Part shown: one piece after another, positions 1-7,194 of the stretch
Numbering within the stretch: the first letter of the stretch is position 1
How the letters are laid out: each line of letters opens with the position of its first letter
Origin: Lachnospiraceae bacterium
Lineage (GTDB): Bacteria > Bacillota > Clostridia > Lachnospirales > Lachnospiraceae
Assembly (NCBI GenBank): GCA_900766575.1
Contig: CAAFVW010000140.1
Location: forward strand, 1 to 26,630
DNA length: 26,630 bases
Direction: 5' to 3'
Notes under the pieces: generated by a model
The model's input: only the letters and a program-made list of their open reading frames with translations
Database searches by the model: none
What the model was told of the DNA's origin: nothing
Translations under genes and position numbers: made by a program

Positions 1-472
1 AATACACAATATCCGTATTCTGATAGATTGGATACTGCGAATTTCTTTGTATATAACTTGCAATATTTCCTGCCTTCGGAATCGTTTCGTTTATTCTGTT
101 TAAGCACTCCTGATTATCGGAAAGCATTGGTAACAATTTGCTATCAATTTCTGCATATCGCTCACGCATTTTATGTGTGCCGCCATTCAAACCAATCAAT
201 AAATATAGGCCTACACCCATAATTGGGAAAATTAAAATTAATATAACCCAAGGCATTTTCATGGAAGATGTCTTATCTGATGCATACAATCCCAAAACTA
301 AAATTCCACTTAAAATCCTTGTAAATAAATTTATGATTTCTGCATATTCATTTAAGCGTGTTACAATAGTAATAATAAAAACTACTTCTAGAAGAATGCA
401 GATTATGGAAAAACACAATCGTTTTACTCCGTTTTTTGTTTTCGCTTTTCCTTCTAAAGTATCTTGTTTCAT
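1..472 (-). CDS. cls: Cardiolipin synthase, N-terminal part (cut by window edge)
   Basis: This is an open frame from an ATG at 472 to the left edge, about 157 codons, with no stop inside the window. The N-terminus has two hydrophobic segments, at about residues 20-40 and 50-65, followed by a third reading MPWVILILIFPIMGVGLYLL. That is the hallmark end of the N-terminal membrane (PLDc_N) region of bacterial cardiolipin synthases, which condense two phosphatidylglycerols into cardiolipin at the membrane. The two catalytic HKD domains would lie beyond the edge, so activity cannot be judged. The sequence GAAAGG lies about 11 bases upstream of the ATG as a modest ribosome binding site. Family assignment rests on the N-terminal membrane region only. 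Confidence 0.8.
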   Translation of the reverse strand, partial: MKQDTLEGKAKTKNGVKRLCFSIICILLEVVFIITIVTRLNEYAEIINLFTRILSGILVLGLYASDKTSSMKMPWVILILIFPIMGVGLYLLIGLNGGTHKMRERYAEIDSKLLPMLSDNQECLNRINETIPKAGNIASYIQRNSQYPIYQNTDIVY

Positions 473-567
473 ACTATATTCCAACCTTTCTACTCGATCA
501 AATTTCTGCTTAAATTTCGTGGAACATACCAATTTTGTCTTTTATTCTCTGCATTTCATTATCTGCT

Positions 568-789
568 TCAATGACAACTCTTTACTTCAATAGATACCCC
601 CATTTTTTTATAGTTATACTTTAACATAGCTTTCTTGATATGTAAATTTATACTAACATAAAAAAAGACACCACTACCTGCTCTCACTGCTCCAAGAAGC
701 AAAGCTACAACCTGTCGTCCAGTAAAATCAGACACATCGGCAGAACACATGGAAACATAGTCCATTCTTTTCCTGTTTTTATAGAGCAA
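568..789 (-). CDS. Unrecognised small ORF, possibly a frameshifted remnant
   Basis: This is a 73-codon frame between the GGDEF gene and cls. I do not recognise the product. The middle (about residues 13-45, with VSDFTGRQVVALLLGAV) looks like real protein sequence rather than an antisense shadow. Just past its stop, another frame reads RVVIEADNEMQRIKDKIG before its own stop near 523, which looks like the natural C-terminus displaced by a small frameshift. No strong ribosome binding site precedes either possible start (789, or 765 at the internal ATG). It lies in a stretch full of gene fragments, so a decayed accessory gene is as likely as a working one. Confidence 0.3.
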   Translation of the reverse strand: MLYKNRKRMDYVSMCSADVSDFTGRQVVALLLGAVRAGSGVFFYVSINLHIKKAMLKYNYKKMGVSIEVKSCH

Positions 790-798
790 TAATCTCTT

Positions 799-1428
799 TT
801 ACTTTCTTGCCCTTCTATCAACGTCTCTTTGCTTATAAAACAATTGTTTTGCTTCATACATATGTTTTTCTGCCGCGCTTATCAGCAAAGATATGTCCGT
901 TTCTGAGATATTTCCTACAGAATATCCAATGGAAACATGATAAGATTCCTCCTCAACAAGAGCCTGTACAAGATCAATTTTCGCCTGTATCACTTTTTCT
1001 TTTTCGTCAATGACTAAAACAACAAATTCGTCTCCACCAATTCGGAAAGAATTTTTATCTCCAAATTCTTTCTGTAATGTTTTTCCAACAAACTGAAGCA
1101 TTCTATCTCCGGCTGCATGTCCCTTTGTATTATTAATCTCGTGAAGTCCATTGACGTCTACATAAATGCAAACGATCACCTGATTGCACATTGAAGAATA
1201 TACTTTCAGCTTCCGCTCATAGGAATTGCGATTTAAAAGCCCCGTTAGTAAGTCTGTCTCACTTAATATAGTAACTTTCCGAGCATACAAAAATCTCTGG
1301 AACTTTAAGCTCATCATGTATGTACATACTACTGCACTGATCATACCAAACACAGTACCATCATTGAAAGGATATATGCAGAGAAAATCAATGCGTTGAG
1401 GGAATATTCCCTTAATAGTATGTTGCAT
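799..1428 (-). CDS. Diguanylate cyclase (GGDEF domain), N-terminally truncated or chimeric
   Basis: The 209-residue product carries a complete-looking GGDEF domain from about residue 57 to 205. It has the entry motif DLLTGLLNR (59-67), a DVNGL loop near 91, GHAAGD (103-108), the intact signature GGDEF at 131-135, and the closing segment SIGYS...AEKHMYEAK. Enzymes of this family make cyclic di-GMP from two GTP. The RxxD inhibitory site normally found just before GGDEF is absent. A single hydrophobic helix (about 26-41) precedes the domain. Residues 13-24 (IDFLCIYPFNDG) resemble the catalytic motif of Fic proteins instead, so the start of this frame seems to come from another gene. The original sensory region is missing. 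No convincing ribosome binding site is present and expression is doubtful. Confidence 0.7.
   Translation of the reverse strand: MQHTIKGIFPQRIDFLCIYPFNDGTVFGMISAVVCTYMMSLKFQRFLYARKVTILSETDLLTGLLNRNSYERKLKVYSSMCNQVIVCIYVDVNGLHEINNTKGHAAGDRMLQFVGKTLQKEFGDKNSFRIGGDEFVVLVIDEKEKVIQAKIDLVQALVEEESYHVSIGYSVGNISETDISLLISAAEKHMYEAKQLFYKQRDVDRRARK
1357..1392 (-). pseudogene. Fic-family motif fragment fused to the GGDEF frame
   Basis: Twelve codons inside the GGDEF ORF read IDFLCIYPFNDG. In many clostridial Fic (AMP-transferase fold) proteins the active-site loop reads DFLCIHPFNDGNGR, so 10 of the 11 residues from DFLC on agree. The match stops exactly before the catalytic NGR and gives way to the membrane helix of the cyclase. 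I infer an illegitimate junction between a fic gene and the cyclase gene. The fragment is short, so chance resemblance cannot be excluded. Confidence 0.4.
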
Positions 1429-1438
1429 TTAAGGGAAT
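1406..1438. repeat. Inverted repeat at the terminase/Fic junction
   Basis: ATTCCCTTAA (1406-1415) and TTAAGGGAAT (1429-1438) are perfect 10-base inverted repeats around a 13-base loop. A second pair, CAGAGAAAAT near 1379 and ATTTTCTCTG near 1438, encloses the first arm. The structure sits exactly where sequence identity changes from terminase remnant to Fic-like remnant, so it may mark the recombination point. Confidence 0.5.
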
Positions 1439-1555
1439 TTTCTCTGTGGATTTGGCTTTATCAGCTTTGATGTTTCGGGCAGGGTCTGTATTGATGCAGA
1501 TGTTATCCATCATCCAACTCATTTTGCAGTCAGTATTATCAATCCCAAGATTACA
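1412..1555 (-). pseudogene. Phage terminase large subunit, C-terminal remnant
   Basis: A short minus-strand frame, closed by stops at both ends, encodes a peptide containing MSWMMDNICI followed by TDPARNIKADKAKSTEKI (down to about 1436). This closely follows the conserved C-terminal segment of large terminase subunits of tailed phages (pattern TDPAGNIKPDK.KSTEKID), which lies near the end of the nuclease domain. The ATPase and the rest of the nuclease are absent, and after KSTEKI the frame runs into unrelated sequence (PLNATYY, stop). I infer a scrap of a lost prophage. No other phage gene is visible nearby. Confidence 0.6.
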
Positions 1556-1590
1556 TCAAATAAATTTATCTTGTGAATATCTCTTGGGTG

Positions 1591-1651
1591 TTAAAAAAGA
1601 AAAATAAGCAGTGACCTGGACTATACTCACAGACCGCTGCTTAAATTTTTA
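1591..1651. terminator. Two-way intrinsic terminator after the response-regulator remnant
   Basis: Imperfect arms at 1607-1618 and 1630-1641 (9 of 12 pairs) are flanked by an A-rich tract on the left (1591-1606) and a T-rich tract on the right (1642-1651). It can therefore act on either strand. The stem overlaps the last codons of the response-regulator remnant on the minus strand, as expected if it was that gene's terminator. Confidence 0.6.
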
Positions 1652-1722
1652 TTGAAACGATAGCCTACACCCCATACCGTCCGTATGTAGATTAGCTTGC
1701 TTGGATAAAGGACGCATTTCAT
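1627..1722 (-). pseudogene. OmpR/PhoB-type response regulator, C-terminal remnant
   Basis: Between stops, the minus strand encodes a 31-residue peptide ending in YPSKLIYIRTVWGVGYRF plus about nine residues and a TGA at 1627-1629. The core YIRTVWGVGYRF is the beta-hairpin 'wing' at the end of OmpR/PhoB winged-helix DNA-binding domains. The receiver domain and the recognition helix are missing, so this is a dead tail. The intrinsic terminator directly after it was probably the original one. The origin of the rest of the gene and of any partner kinase is not visible. Confidence 0.7.
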
Positions 1723-1769
1723 TTATTTGCTGCGGAAAAGCAGGAAATCAGCGGATTTCATATAATGTT

Positions 1770-3488
1770 TTAAAGCACAATTACGGCTGCATCAAGCCCA
1801 TCTACTTTTCCATCAAATGTGCTGTCCGTAAGCAGATCATATTTATTGGCATACTCATCAAATTCTTTTGTGCTGCTGCCGCAATTGAAAATCACGGCGA
1901 GTGTCTCTTCGTCATTTTTTCTGATCATAACAATCGTATCCTCATCGTCATTTACGATTGTCTCAATCATTTCGCCCTCTACAATGCATGCATGTGTTTT
2001 TCTAATCTGCATGAGCTTCTTATACCAATTATACATTTCCTTGTCCTGGTATTCTTCATCCCAGTACATGCCTCGTCTGCAGTCCGGATCGTTTGCTCCC
2101 GGCATTGCGTACTCATCGCCATAGTAGACCATAGGCATTCCAGGCAGTAACAACTGAAAGGCTGCTGCGAGATGCTGCTTTTCCTTATTATCGTTGCACA
2201 GATGTAAAAATCTTGCTGTGTCATGGCTGTCAATCAGGTTCCACATCAGAGGATAACACTTTTTGTTTAAGCGGCCCTTCAGATATCCCAGATTCTGTAC
2301 AAACTGGCTGACATTAATCTTTTCGTCTGCAAGCAGATCTATCAGGTTCAGGTAGAATGGATAATTCATGACCGTATCCCACTCATCTCCCTCGAGGAAG
2401 TCTCCTGCATAGTGCCATATCTCACCAATTATCAGCATATCCTTCTTTACTGCCTTGATTGCCCTTCTGAAATTCTTCCAGAAGAAATGACTGATTTCGT
2501 CTCCTACATCCAGTCTCCATCCGTCAATATCGCATTCCTTAATCCAGTAGCATGCAACATCCGTGATGTATTTTTCAACCTCAGGATTTTTCAGATTAAG
2601 CTTTGGCATTCCACCATAATAGCCGAAGCATTTGAAGTTCGGAATCTCTCCCCATTCACTCTTAGGTGGCAGTTCGTCGATAAAATACCAGTCCAGATAT
2701 TTTGATTTTTCACCCTTTTCCAGTATATCCTGAAACGCAAAAAATTCTCTTCCTGTGTGGTTATATACCGCATCCAGCACTACCTTCATGCCACGCTCGT
2801 GAGATTTTTGTACAAGCTCCTTTAAATCCTCTATTGTTCCAAATGATGGGTCAACCTGATAATAATCAATGGTATCATACTTATGGCACGAATTTGATTT
2901 AAAGATTGGTGTCAGATACACCACATCTATTCCCAGATTCTCAATATAATCCAGATGCTCTATGATTCCTCTGAGATTGCCATGCAAATCATCCATAGGC
3001 GTAATCGGTGCCTTATACCACAGCTTTTTGTCCACCGGCTGTGTTGCTGCAAAGCGTGATGGAAAAATCTGATACACTACCTTGTTGGCTGCCCACTGTG
3101 GCACCTCAAACATCTCTTCCTCTCTGAGGTTCTGCGGGCAGTCAAACATTCTGTCCCTGTTTGTAATGCACTCTTTGTCAAACTCATAATTTCCATAATA
3201 TGCCTTTTCTCCCTGCATGTCCGTAAATTCAAAGAAATATCTCAGACATATCAAATTCATCTGAATCTGCGCCTCATAATAATCGTGAAATTGCGAGGTG
3301 GCTACCTTCTTCATAGGAAGCGTCATTCGCGTATCCTTGCGCTCCATAGGTATATACTTGTCCTCATAGTGAAGGATTACCGCCTTCATATCATCCTTTT
3401 TTACCTGCACGCGTATCACAAACAAATCCTTATCTATCGCATAGCAGAATCTTTTATCCATGTCATGAAAAATTGCTGAATATTCCAT
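1770..3488 (-). CDS. GH13 maltogenic amylase / neopullulanase-type glycosidase
   Basis: The 572-residue enzyme of the cyclomaltodextrinase/neopullulanase group (GH13 subfamily 20 type) hydrolyses alpha-1,4 (and often some alpha-1,6) links in maltodextrins, cyclodextrins or pullulan. It has an N-terminal CBM34-like beta domain (about 1-125), then a TIM barrel with the four GH13 regions: DAVYNH (239-244), GWRLDVGDE with nucleophile D327, IGEIW with acid/base E356, and DSHD ending at D423. A C-terminal beta domain follows. There is no signal peptide, so it is cytoplasmic and probably acts on imported oligosaccharides. The start was placed at 3488 because AAGGAG lies just upstream; the frame is open further, to 3590, but without such a site. 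Exact substrate cannot be read from sequence. Confidence 0.9.
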   Translation of the reverse strand: MEYSAIFHDMDKRFCYAIDKDLFVIRVQVKKDDMKAVILHYEDKYIPMERKDTRMTLPMKKVATSQFHDYYEAQIQMNLICLRYFFEFTDMQGEKAYYGNYEFDKECITNRDRMFDCPQNLREEEMFEVPQWAANKVVYQIFPSRFAATQPVDKKLWYKAPITPMDDLHGNLRGIIEHLDYIENLGIDVVYLTPIFKSNSCHKYDTIDYYQVDPSFGTIEDLKELVQKSHERGMKVVLDAVYNHTGREFFAFQDILEKGEKSKYLDWYFIDELPPKSEWGEIPNFKCFGYYGGMPKLNLKNPEVEKYITDVACYWIKECDIDGWRLDVGDEISHFFWKNFRRAIKAVKKDMLIIGEIWHYAGDFLEGDEWDTVMNYPFYLNLIDLLADEKINVSQFVQNLGYLKGRLNKKCYPLMWNLIDSHDTARFLHLCNDNKEKQHLAAAFQLLLPGMPMVYYGDEYAMPGANDPDCRRGMYWDEEYQDKEMYNWYKKLMQIRKTHACIVEGEMIETIVNDDEDTIVMIRKNDEETLAVIFNCGSSTKEFDEYANKYDLLTDSTFDGKVDGLDAAVIVL

Positions 3489-3505
3489 AAAATGCTCCTT
3501 TTTTT

Positions 3506-3537
3506 GAAAAACGGGCAATTCCGCACCGGAACTGCCC
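3506..3537 (-). terminator. Intrinsic terminator or attenuator just upstream of the amylase gene
   Basis: GGGCAATTCCG (3513-3523) pairs with CGGAACTGCCC (3527-3537) around a 3-base loop with one mismatch. On the minus strand it is followed by GTTTTTC. It ends about 17 bases before the amylase start and almost touches its ribosome binding site, so any transcript entering from upstream would meet it. Confidence 0.6.
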
Positions 3538-3639
3538 ATATATTTTGAAAATATGCGATTTTTAAGGCTCTGCACCGTTCCAAGCACCATTTGGTGTAAA
3601 TTTGGTGTATTTGTGTATTTTCAGAGCTTTTTCACAAAT

Positions 3640-3676
3640 GAAGTACATCCCGTTTTATATGGTAAAACGGTACTTC
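3640..3676 (-). terminator. Hairpin directly after lysS
   Basis: A perfect 8-base stem CCGTTTTA (3650-3657) / TAAAACGG (3663-3670) is extended by GAAGTA (3640-3645) / TACTTC (3671-3676). It begins right after the lysS stop codon. There is no strong T tract after it on the minus strand, so it may protect the 3' end or end transcription weakly. Confidence 0.45.
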
Positions 3677-5611
3677 TTAGTAGAGCTTTGCACCTGCCGG
3701 GATTCTGTCATCTACCATCAGAAGGTTCAGTCCCTCGTGACCGTCTTCCTCGTGTACTGCTGAAATCAGCATACCCTCGGAATCAATGCCCATCATCTTT
3801 CTCGGCGGAAGATTTACGATAGCGATTGCTGTCTTACCAACAAGTTCTTCCGGCTCGTAATACTCGTGAATACCGCTTAAAATTACACGGTCTTTGCGTT
3901 CTCCGTCATCTAATGTAAACTTCAGAAGCTTCTTTGACTTCGGTACTGCTTCACAAGCTAAAATCTTAACTGCTCTGAAATCAGATTTTGCAAATGTATC
4001 GAAATCTACCATTTCTTCAAAGATTGGCTCAATCTTTACGTTGGAGAAATCAATCTTCTCAGCGACCTTTTCTGCAGTTGCAGGAGCTGCTTCGGAAGTC
4101 TTAGAAGCCTTCTTGTCTGCGTCTAATGACTTCATCGTCGGGAACAGCAGAACATCACGGATTGCAGGAGAATTGGTCAGCAGCATTACCAGACGGTCGA
4201 TACCGTAACCGATACCGCCGGTAGGAGGCATACCGATCTCCAGTGCGTTCATGAAATCTTCATCAGTCGTGTTAGCTTCCTCATCGCCTGCTGCCAGTGC
4301 AGCTTCCTGTGCCTTGAAACGCTCTCTCTGGTCGATGGGGTCATTTAACTCGGAATATGCATTACACATCTCACGTCCGTAGATGAATAACTCAAAACGT
4401 TCTACATAATCAGGCTTGTCCGGCTTTCTCTTGGTCAGAGGAGAGATTTCTACCGGATGATCCATGATGAATACAGGCTGAATCAGATGCTCTTCTACGA
4501 ACTCCTCGAAGAACAGGTTCAGGATATCGCCCTTTGCATGGCGCTCCTCATAATGAACACCCTTCTCGTCTGCCAGCTTCTTCGCAGCAGCGGTATCAGG
4601 AATCTGGTCAAAATCAACGCCTGCATATTTCTTGACTGCATCTACCATGGTCAGTCTCTCGAAAGGTTTGCCCAGGTCGATGGTCTCTTCTGCATAAGGG
4701 ATCACAGTCGTACCGCATACTTCCTGTGCTACATAACGGAACATATTCTCGGTCAGATCCATCATTCCGTAGTAGTCGGTGTATGCCTGATACAGCTCCA
4801 TCAGAGTGAACTCCGGATTATGTCTGGTGTCCAGACCTTCGTTACGGAATACTCTTCCGATCTCGAAGACACGCTCCATGCCGCCGACGATCAATCTCTT
4901 CAGATACAGTTCCAGAGAGATACGCAGCTTTACATCCTCATCCAACGCATTGTAATGGGTCTCGAAAGGTCTTGCTGCCGCACCGCCGGCATTGGATACC
5001 AGCATGGGGGTCTCTACTTCCAGGAAGCCCTGTCCGTCCAGATAACGGCGGATGGCGCTGATGATCCTGGAACGCTTTACGAAGGTATCCTTCACGTCCT
5101 GATTCATGATCAGATCGGTATAACGCTGACGATAACGGATATCGGTATTGGTCAGGCCGTGGAATTTCTCAGGCAGAATCTGTAAGCTCTTGGACAGCAG
5201 TGTCACCTTGGACGCATGCACGGAGATCTCTCCGGTCTTGGTCTGGAACACTTCACCCTCGATACCTACGATATCGCCGACATCGTATTTTTTGAAATCA
5301 GCATAGGATTCTTCGCCGATGCTGTCTCTTGCCACATATACCTGAATATTGCCGGGCAGATCCTGTACATTACAGAAAGATGCCTTACCCATGACACGTT
5401 TTGCCATAATACGTCCTGCGATGCGGACGGTCTTGCCTTCCAGTTCTGCGAAATTATTCTTGATATCTGTGCTGTGATGGGTCACATCATATTTTGTGAT
5501 CTGAAAAGGATCCTTTCCTGCTTCCTGGAGGTTTGCCAGCTTCTCACGCTTTACCTTCAACAGCTGGTGAATATCCTGCTCCTGTACCTTTGTATTCTGT
5601 GTATCTGCCAC
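3677..5611 (-). CDS. lysS: Lysyl-tRNA synthetase with C-terminal tRNA-binding domain
   Basis: Class II lysyl-tRNA synthetase, which attaches lysine to tRNA-Lys in the cytoplasm. It has an N-terminal OB anticodon-binding domain (about 55-145). The catalytic core follows, with motif 1 (about 170-202), motif 2 (FRNEGLDTRHNPEFT, 255-269) and motif 3 (GIGYGIDRLVMLL, 466-478). At 644 residues it is about 150 longer than the usual enzyme. After a charged Ala/Lys linker (about 497-520) it ends in a second OB domain (525-644) like the Trbp111/EMAP domain at the end of many MetRS. The start is GTG at 5611, preceded by TAAGGAG at good spacing. It lies 26 bases after greA and closes the argF-lysS cluster. 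Confidence 0.95.
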   Translation of the reverse strand: MADTQNTKVQEQDIHQLLKVKREKLANLQEAGKDPFQITKYDVTHHSTDIKNNFAELEGKTVRIAGRIMAKRVMGKASFCNVQDLPGNIQVYVARDSIGEESYADFKKYDVGDIVGIEGEVFQTKTGEISVHASKVTLLSKSLQILPEKFHGLTNTDIRYRQRYTDLIMNQDVKDTFVKRSRIISAIRRYLDGQGFLEVETPMLVSNAGGAAARPFETHYNALDEDVKLRISLELYLKRLIVGGMERVFEIGRVFRNEGLDTRHNPEFTLMELYQAYTDYYGMMDLTENMFRYVAQEVCGTTVIPYAEETIDLGKPFERLTMVDAVKKYAGVDFDQIPDTAAAKKLADEKGVHYEERHAKGDILNLFFEEFVEEHLIQPVFIMDHPVEISPLTKRKPDKPDYVERFELFIYGREMCNAYSELNDPIDQRERFKAQEAALAAGDEEANTTDEDFMNALEIGMPPTGGIGYGIDRLVMLLTNSPAIRDVLLFPTMKSLDADKKASKTSEAAPATAEKVAEKIDFSNVKIEPIFEEMVDFDTFAKSDFRAVKILACEAVPKSKKLLKFTLDDGERKDRVILSGIHEYYEPEELVGKTAIAIVNLPPRKMMGIDSEGMLISAVHEEDGHEGLNLLMVDDRIPAGAKLY

Positions 5612-5637
5612 TTTTTTCCACTCCTTACTAATCTATC

Positions 5638-6126
5638 TTACTCAACGTTACTTCTCTGGATCTCCAGAATCTTATATGCGAATACACCTGCGGGTGTCTC
5701 TACTTCTACGGTATCACCGACTTTATGGCCGATCAGTGCCTTACCTACCGGGCTCTCGTTGGAAATCTTACCCTTTAAGCTGTTGGCCTCGGTAGAACCT
5801 ACGATCTTATAATCCAGCTCTTCGCTGTATTCGATATCCAGGATCTTTACCTGGCAGCCGATGTTGATCTTATCCAGATCTACTTCATCCTCGACTACGA
5901 CTTCTGCATTCTTCAGGATCTTCTCCAGCTCTTCGATACGGGCTTCGATATCTCTCTGCTCATCCTTCGCTGCATCGTACTCAGCGTTCTCGGACAGGTC
6001 TCCCTGCTCTCTTGCTTCCTTAATCTTCTGGGCAACTTCCTGACGTCTTACCACCTTCAGATCATGTAACTCTTCCTCATATTTTCTGAGGCCTTCGTAG
6101 GTCAAAATGTTTTTCTTTTCCTGCAT
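5638..6126 (-). CDS. greA: Transcription elongation factor GreA
   Basis: The 162-residue GreA enters the secondary channel of RNA polymerase and stimulates cleavage of backtracked RNA. The N-terminal coiled coil (about 10-75) carries the acidic tip in EQGDLSENAEY (D43, E46), the residues that position the cleavage metal. The C-terminal FKBP-like domain spans about 85-160. Length is normal for the family. AGGAAGG lies upstream of the ATG. The order greA-lysS with a 26-base gap is conserved in many Firmicutes and implies joint transcription. Confidence 0.97.
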   Translation of the reverse strand: MQEKKNILTYEGLRKYEEELHDLKVVRRQEVAQKIKEAREQGDLSENAEYDAAKDEQRDIEARIEELEKILKNAEVVVEDEVDLDKINIGCQVKILDIEYSEELDYKIVGSTEANSLKGKISNESPVGKALIGHKVGDTVEVETPAGVFAYKILEIQRSNVE

Positions 6127-6188
6127 GATACCGCACCTTCCTGTTTTCTATATTTTGTGCTGCCGACACTCCCGGCAACTTTACTAGC

Positions 6189-7130
6189 CTAATCAACCGA
6201 GTTATTATACCCATTTTTACTGATGGTGTCAAGGTATTCCAAGGCTTTTCGGGGGTCTTTCCACTCTTTTTTCAGCGAAAAATAACGGATCTGCGGACAT
6301 TGTACCGTGACCCGGTGTTCCTTGTCTTCCTGTGCCGGAAAATCCAGCCAGATACTGCCTGCCGGCAGTCCGCCGCCGTAAACCTTCCCGCTGTCACAAA
6401 AATCCAGCACCACACAGGGTTCCACCCCCTGCAGGCGCACTCTTCCATAGTCCGCAGGCTCCGTTAGCAGCCAGATCTCCGGAATCAGACCGTACTCATC
6501 CTCCAGTTCTCCGGTGAGCCACGCCTCATCCTCCCGGTATTCTCTGTCCGTAAGATACCATTTTACACTGCGCAGTCTGACCGCATACCGCAGCATGACA
6601 TAGGGCAGATACGCATTCCTCCCAAGCAGGATCAGGTCCGGCCACAGAGGGTATCCGCTGCTTCCCTCTCCATAGCGCAGCAAATGTTCTATCCACTCCT
6701 GCTGCAGATACTCGCGGAATTCCCTTCCGAAATAAAAAGAAAGAGGCTCGCGGCACACAACATAGGTGTGATCCGGATCCTCTGTCAATTCGTGTAATTG
6801 TTCCCTGAGAGTCTGCCCCAGTCTTTTGTATGTTTCCTCACGGCTTTCCTTCGATGCCGCAATCATTCCGAATTCCTCTTTTTGTGAAGTCACTGCTGCC
6901 GACACTTTCACCAGACGATAGTCCGGGAAAAAATACTCCGTCCGGCTCACCTGCAGTTCAGGCAGCTCTTCTCCGTCACCCTTGACGATTATCCACGGGC
7001 GGGAACAGATTTTGCGAATTTTTCCCCACCATCCATCCGGACGACGTGGTTTTTTCTCCTTTATCTGCCGGAGTCCTGAACTGTAGTCCTCTGTCTTTCG
7101 CATCGGATAAAGATACAAAATAGTGTCCAT
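6189..7130 (-). CDS. Hypothetical protein, 313 residues
   Basis: I do not recognise a domain. The protein is soluble, with no signal peptide or membrane segment. It is rich in Trp, Tyr, Arg and Glu, with a basic stretch near residues 20-45 (KEKKPRRPDGWWGKIRK). A hydrophobic core appears around WPDLILLGRNAYLPYVMLRYA (about 160-180), followed by a helix-rich region and a C-terminal beta region with VVLDFCDSGKVYGGGLP. It is placed between dusB (64-base gap) and greA (62-base gap) in the same direction, so it is probably part of the cluster. The ribosome binding site is weak for the start at 7130; an internal ATG at 7103 is also possible. Base composition matches its neighbours, which argues for a resident gene. 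Confidence 0.75.
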   Translation of the reverse strand: MDTILYLYPMRKTEDYSSGLRQIKEKKPRRPDGWWGKIRKICSRPWIIVKGDGEELPELQVSRTEYFFPDYRLVKVSAAVTSQKEEFGMIAASKESREETYKRLGQTLREQLHELTEDPDHTYVVCREPLSFYFGREFREYLQQEWIEHLLRYGEGSSGYPLWPDLILLGRNAYLPYVMLRYAVRLRSVKWYLTDREYREDEAWLTGELEDEYGLIPEIWLLTEPADYGRVRLQGVEPCVVLDFCDSGKVYGGGLPAGSIWLDFPAQEDKEHRVTVQCPQIRYFSLKKEWKDPRKALEYLDTISKNGYNNSVD

Positions 7131-7194
7131 GCTTCATTGTATGCAGCCTGGCAATTTTTATGCACAGTCCCTTGCCGCCGCTGTCTCTCAGATA

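Noticed and set aside
5612..5637. T-box or other leader riboswitch before lysS
   Set aside because: The gap to greA is only 26 bases and no T-box sequence (AGGGTGGNACCGCG) occurs on the minus strand upstream of lysS, argF or proC.
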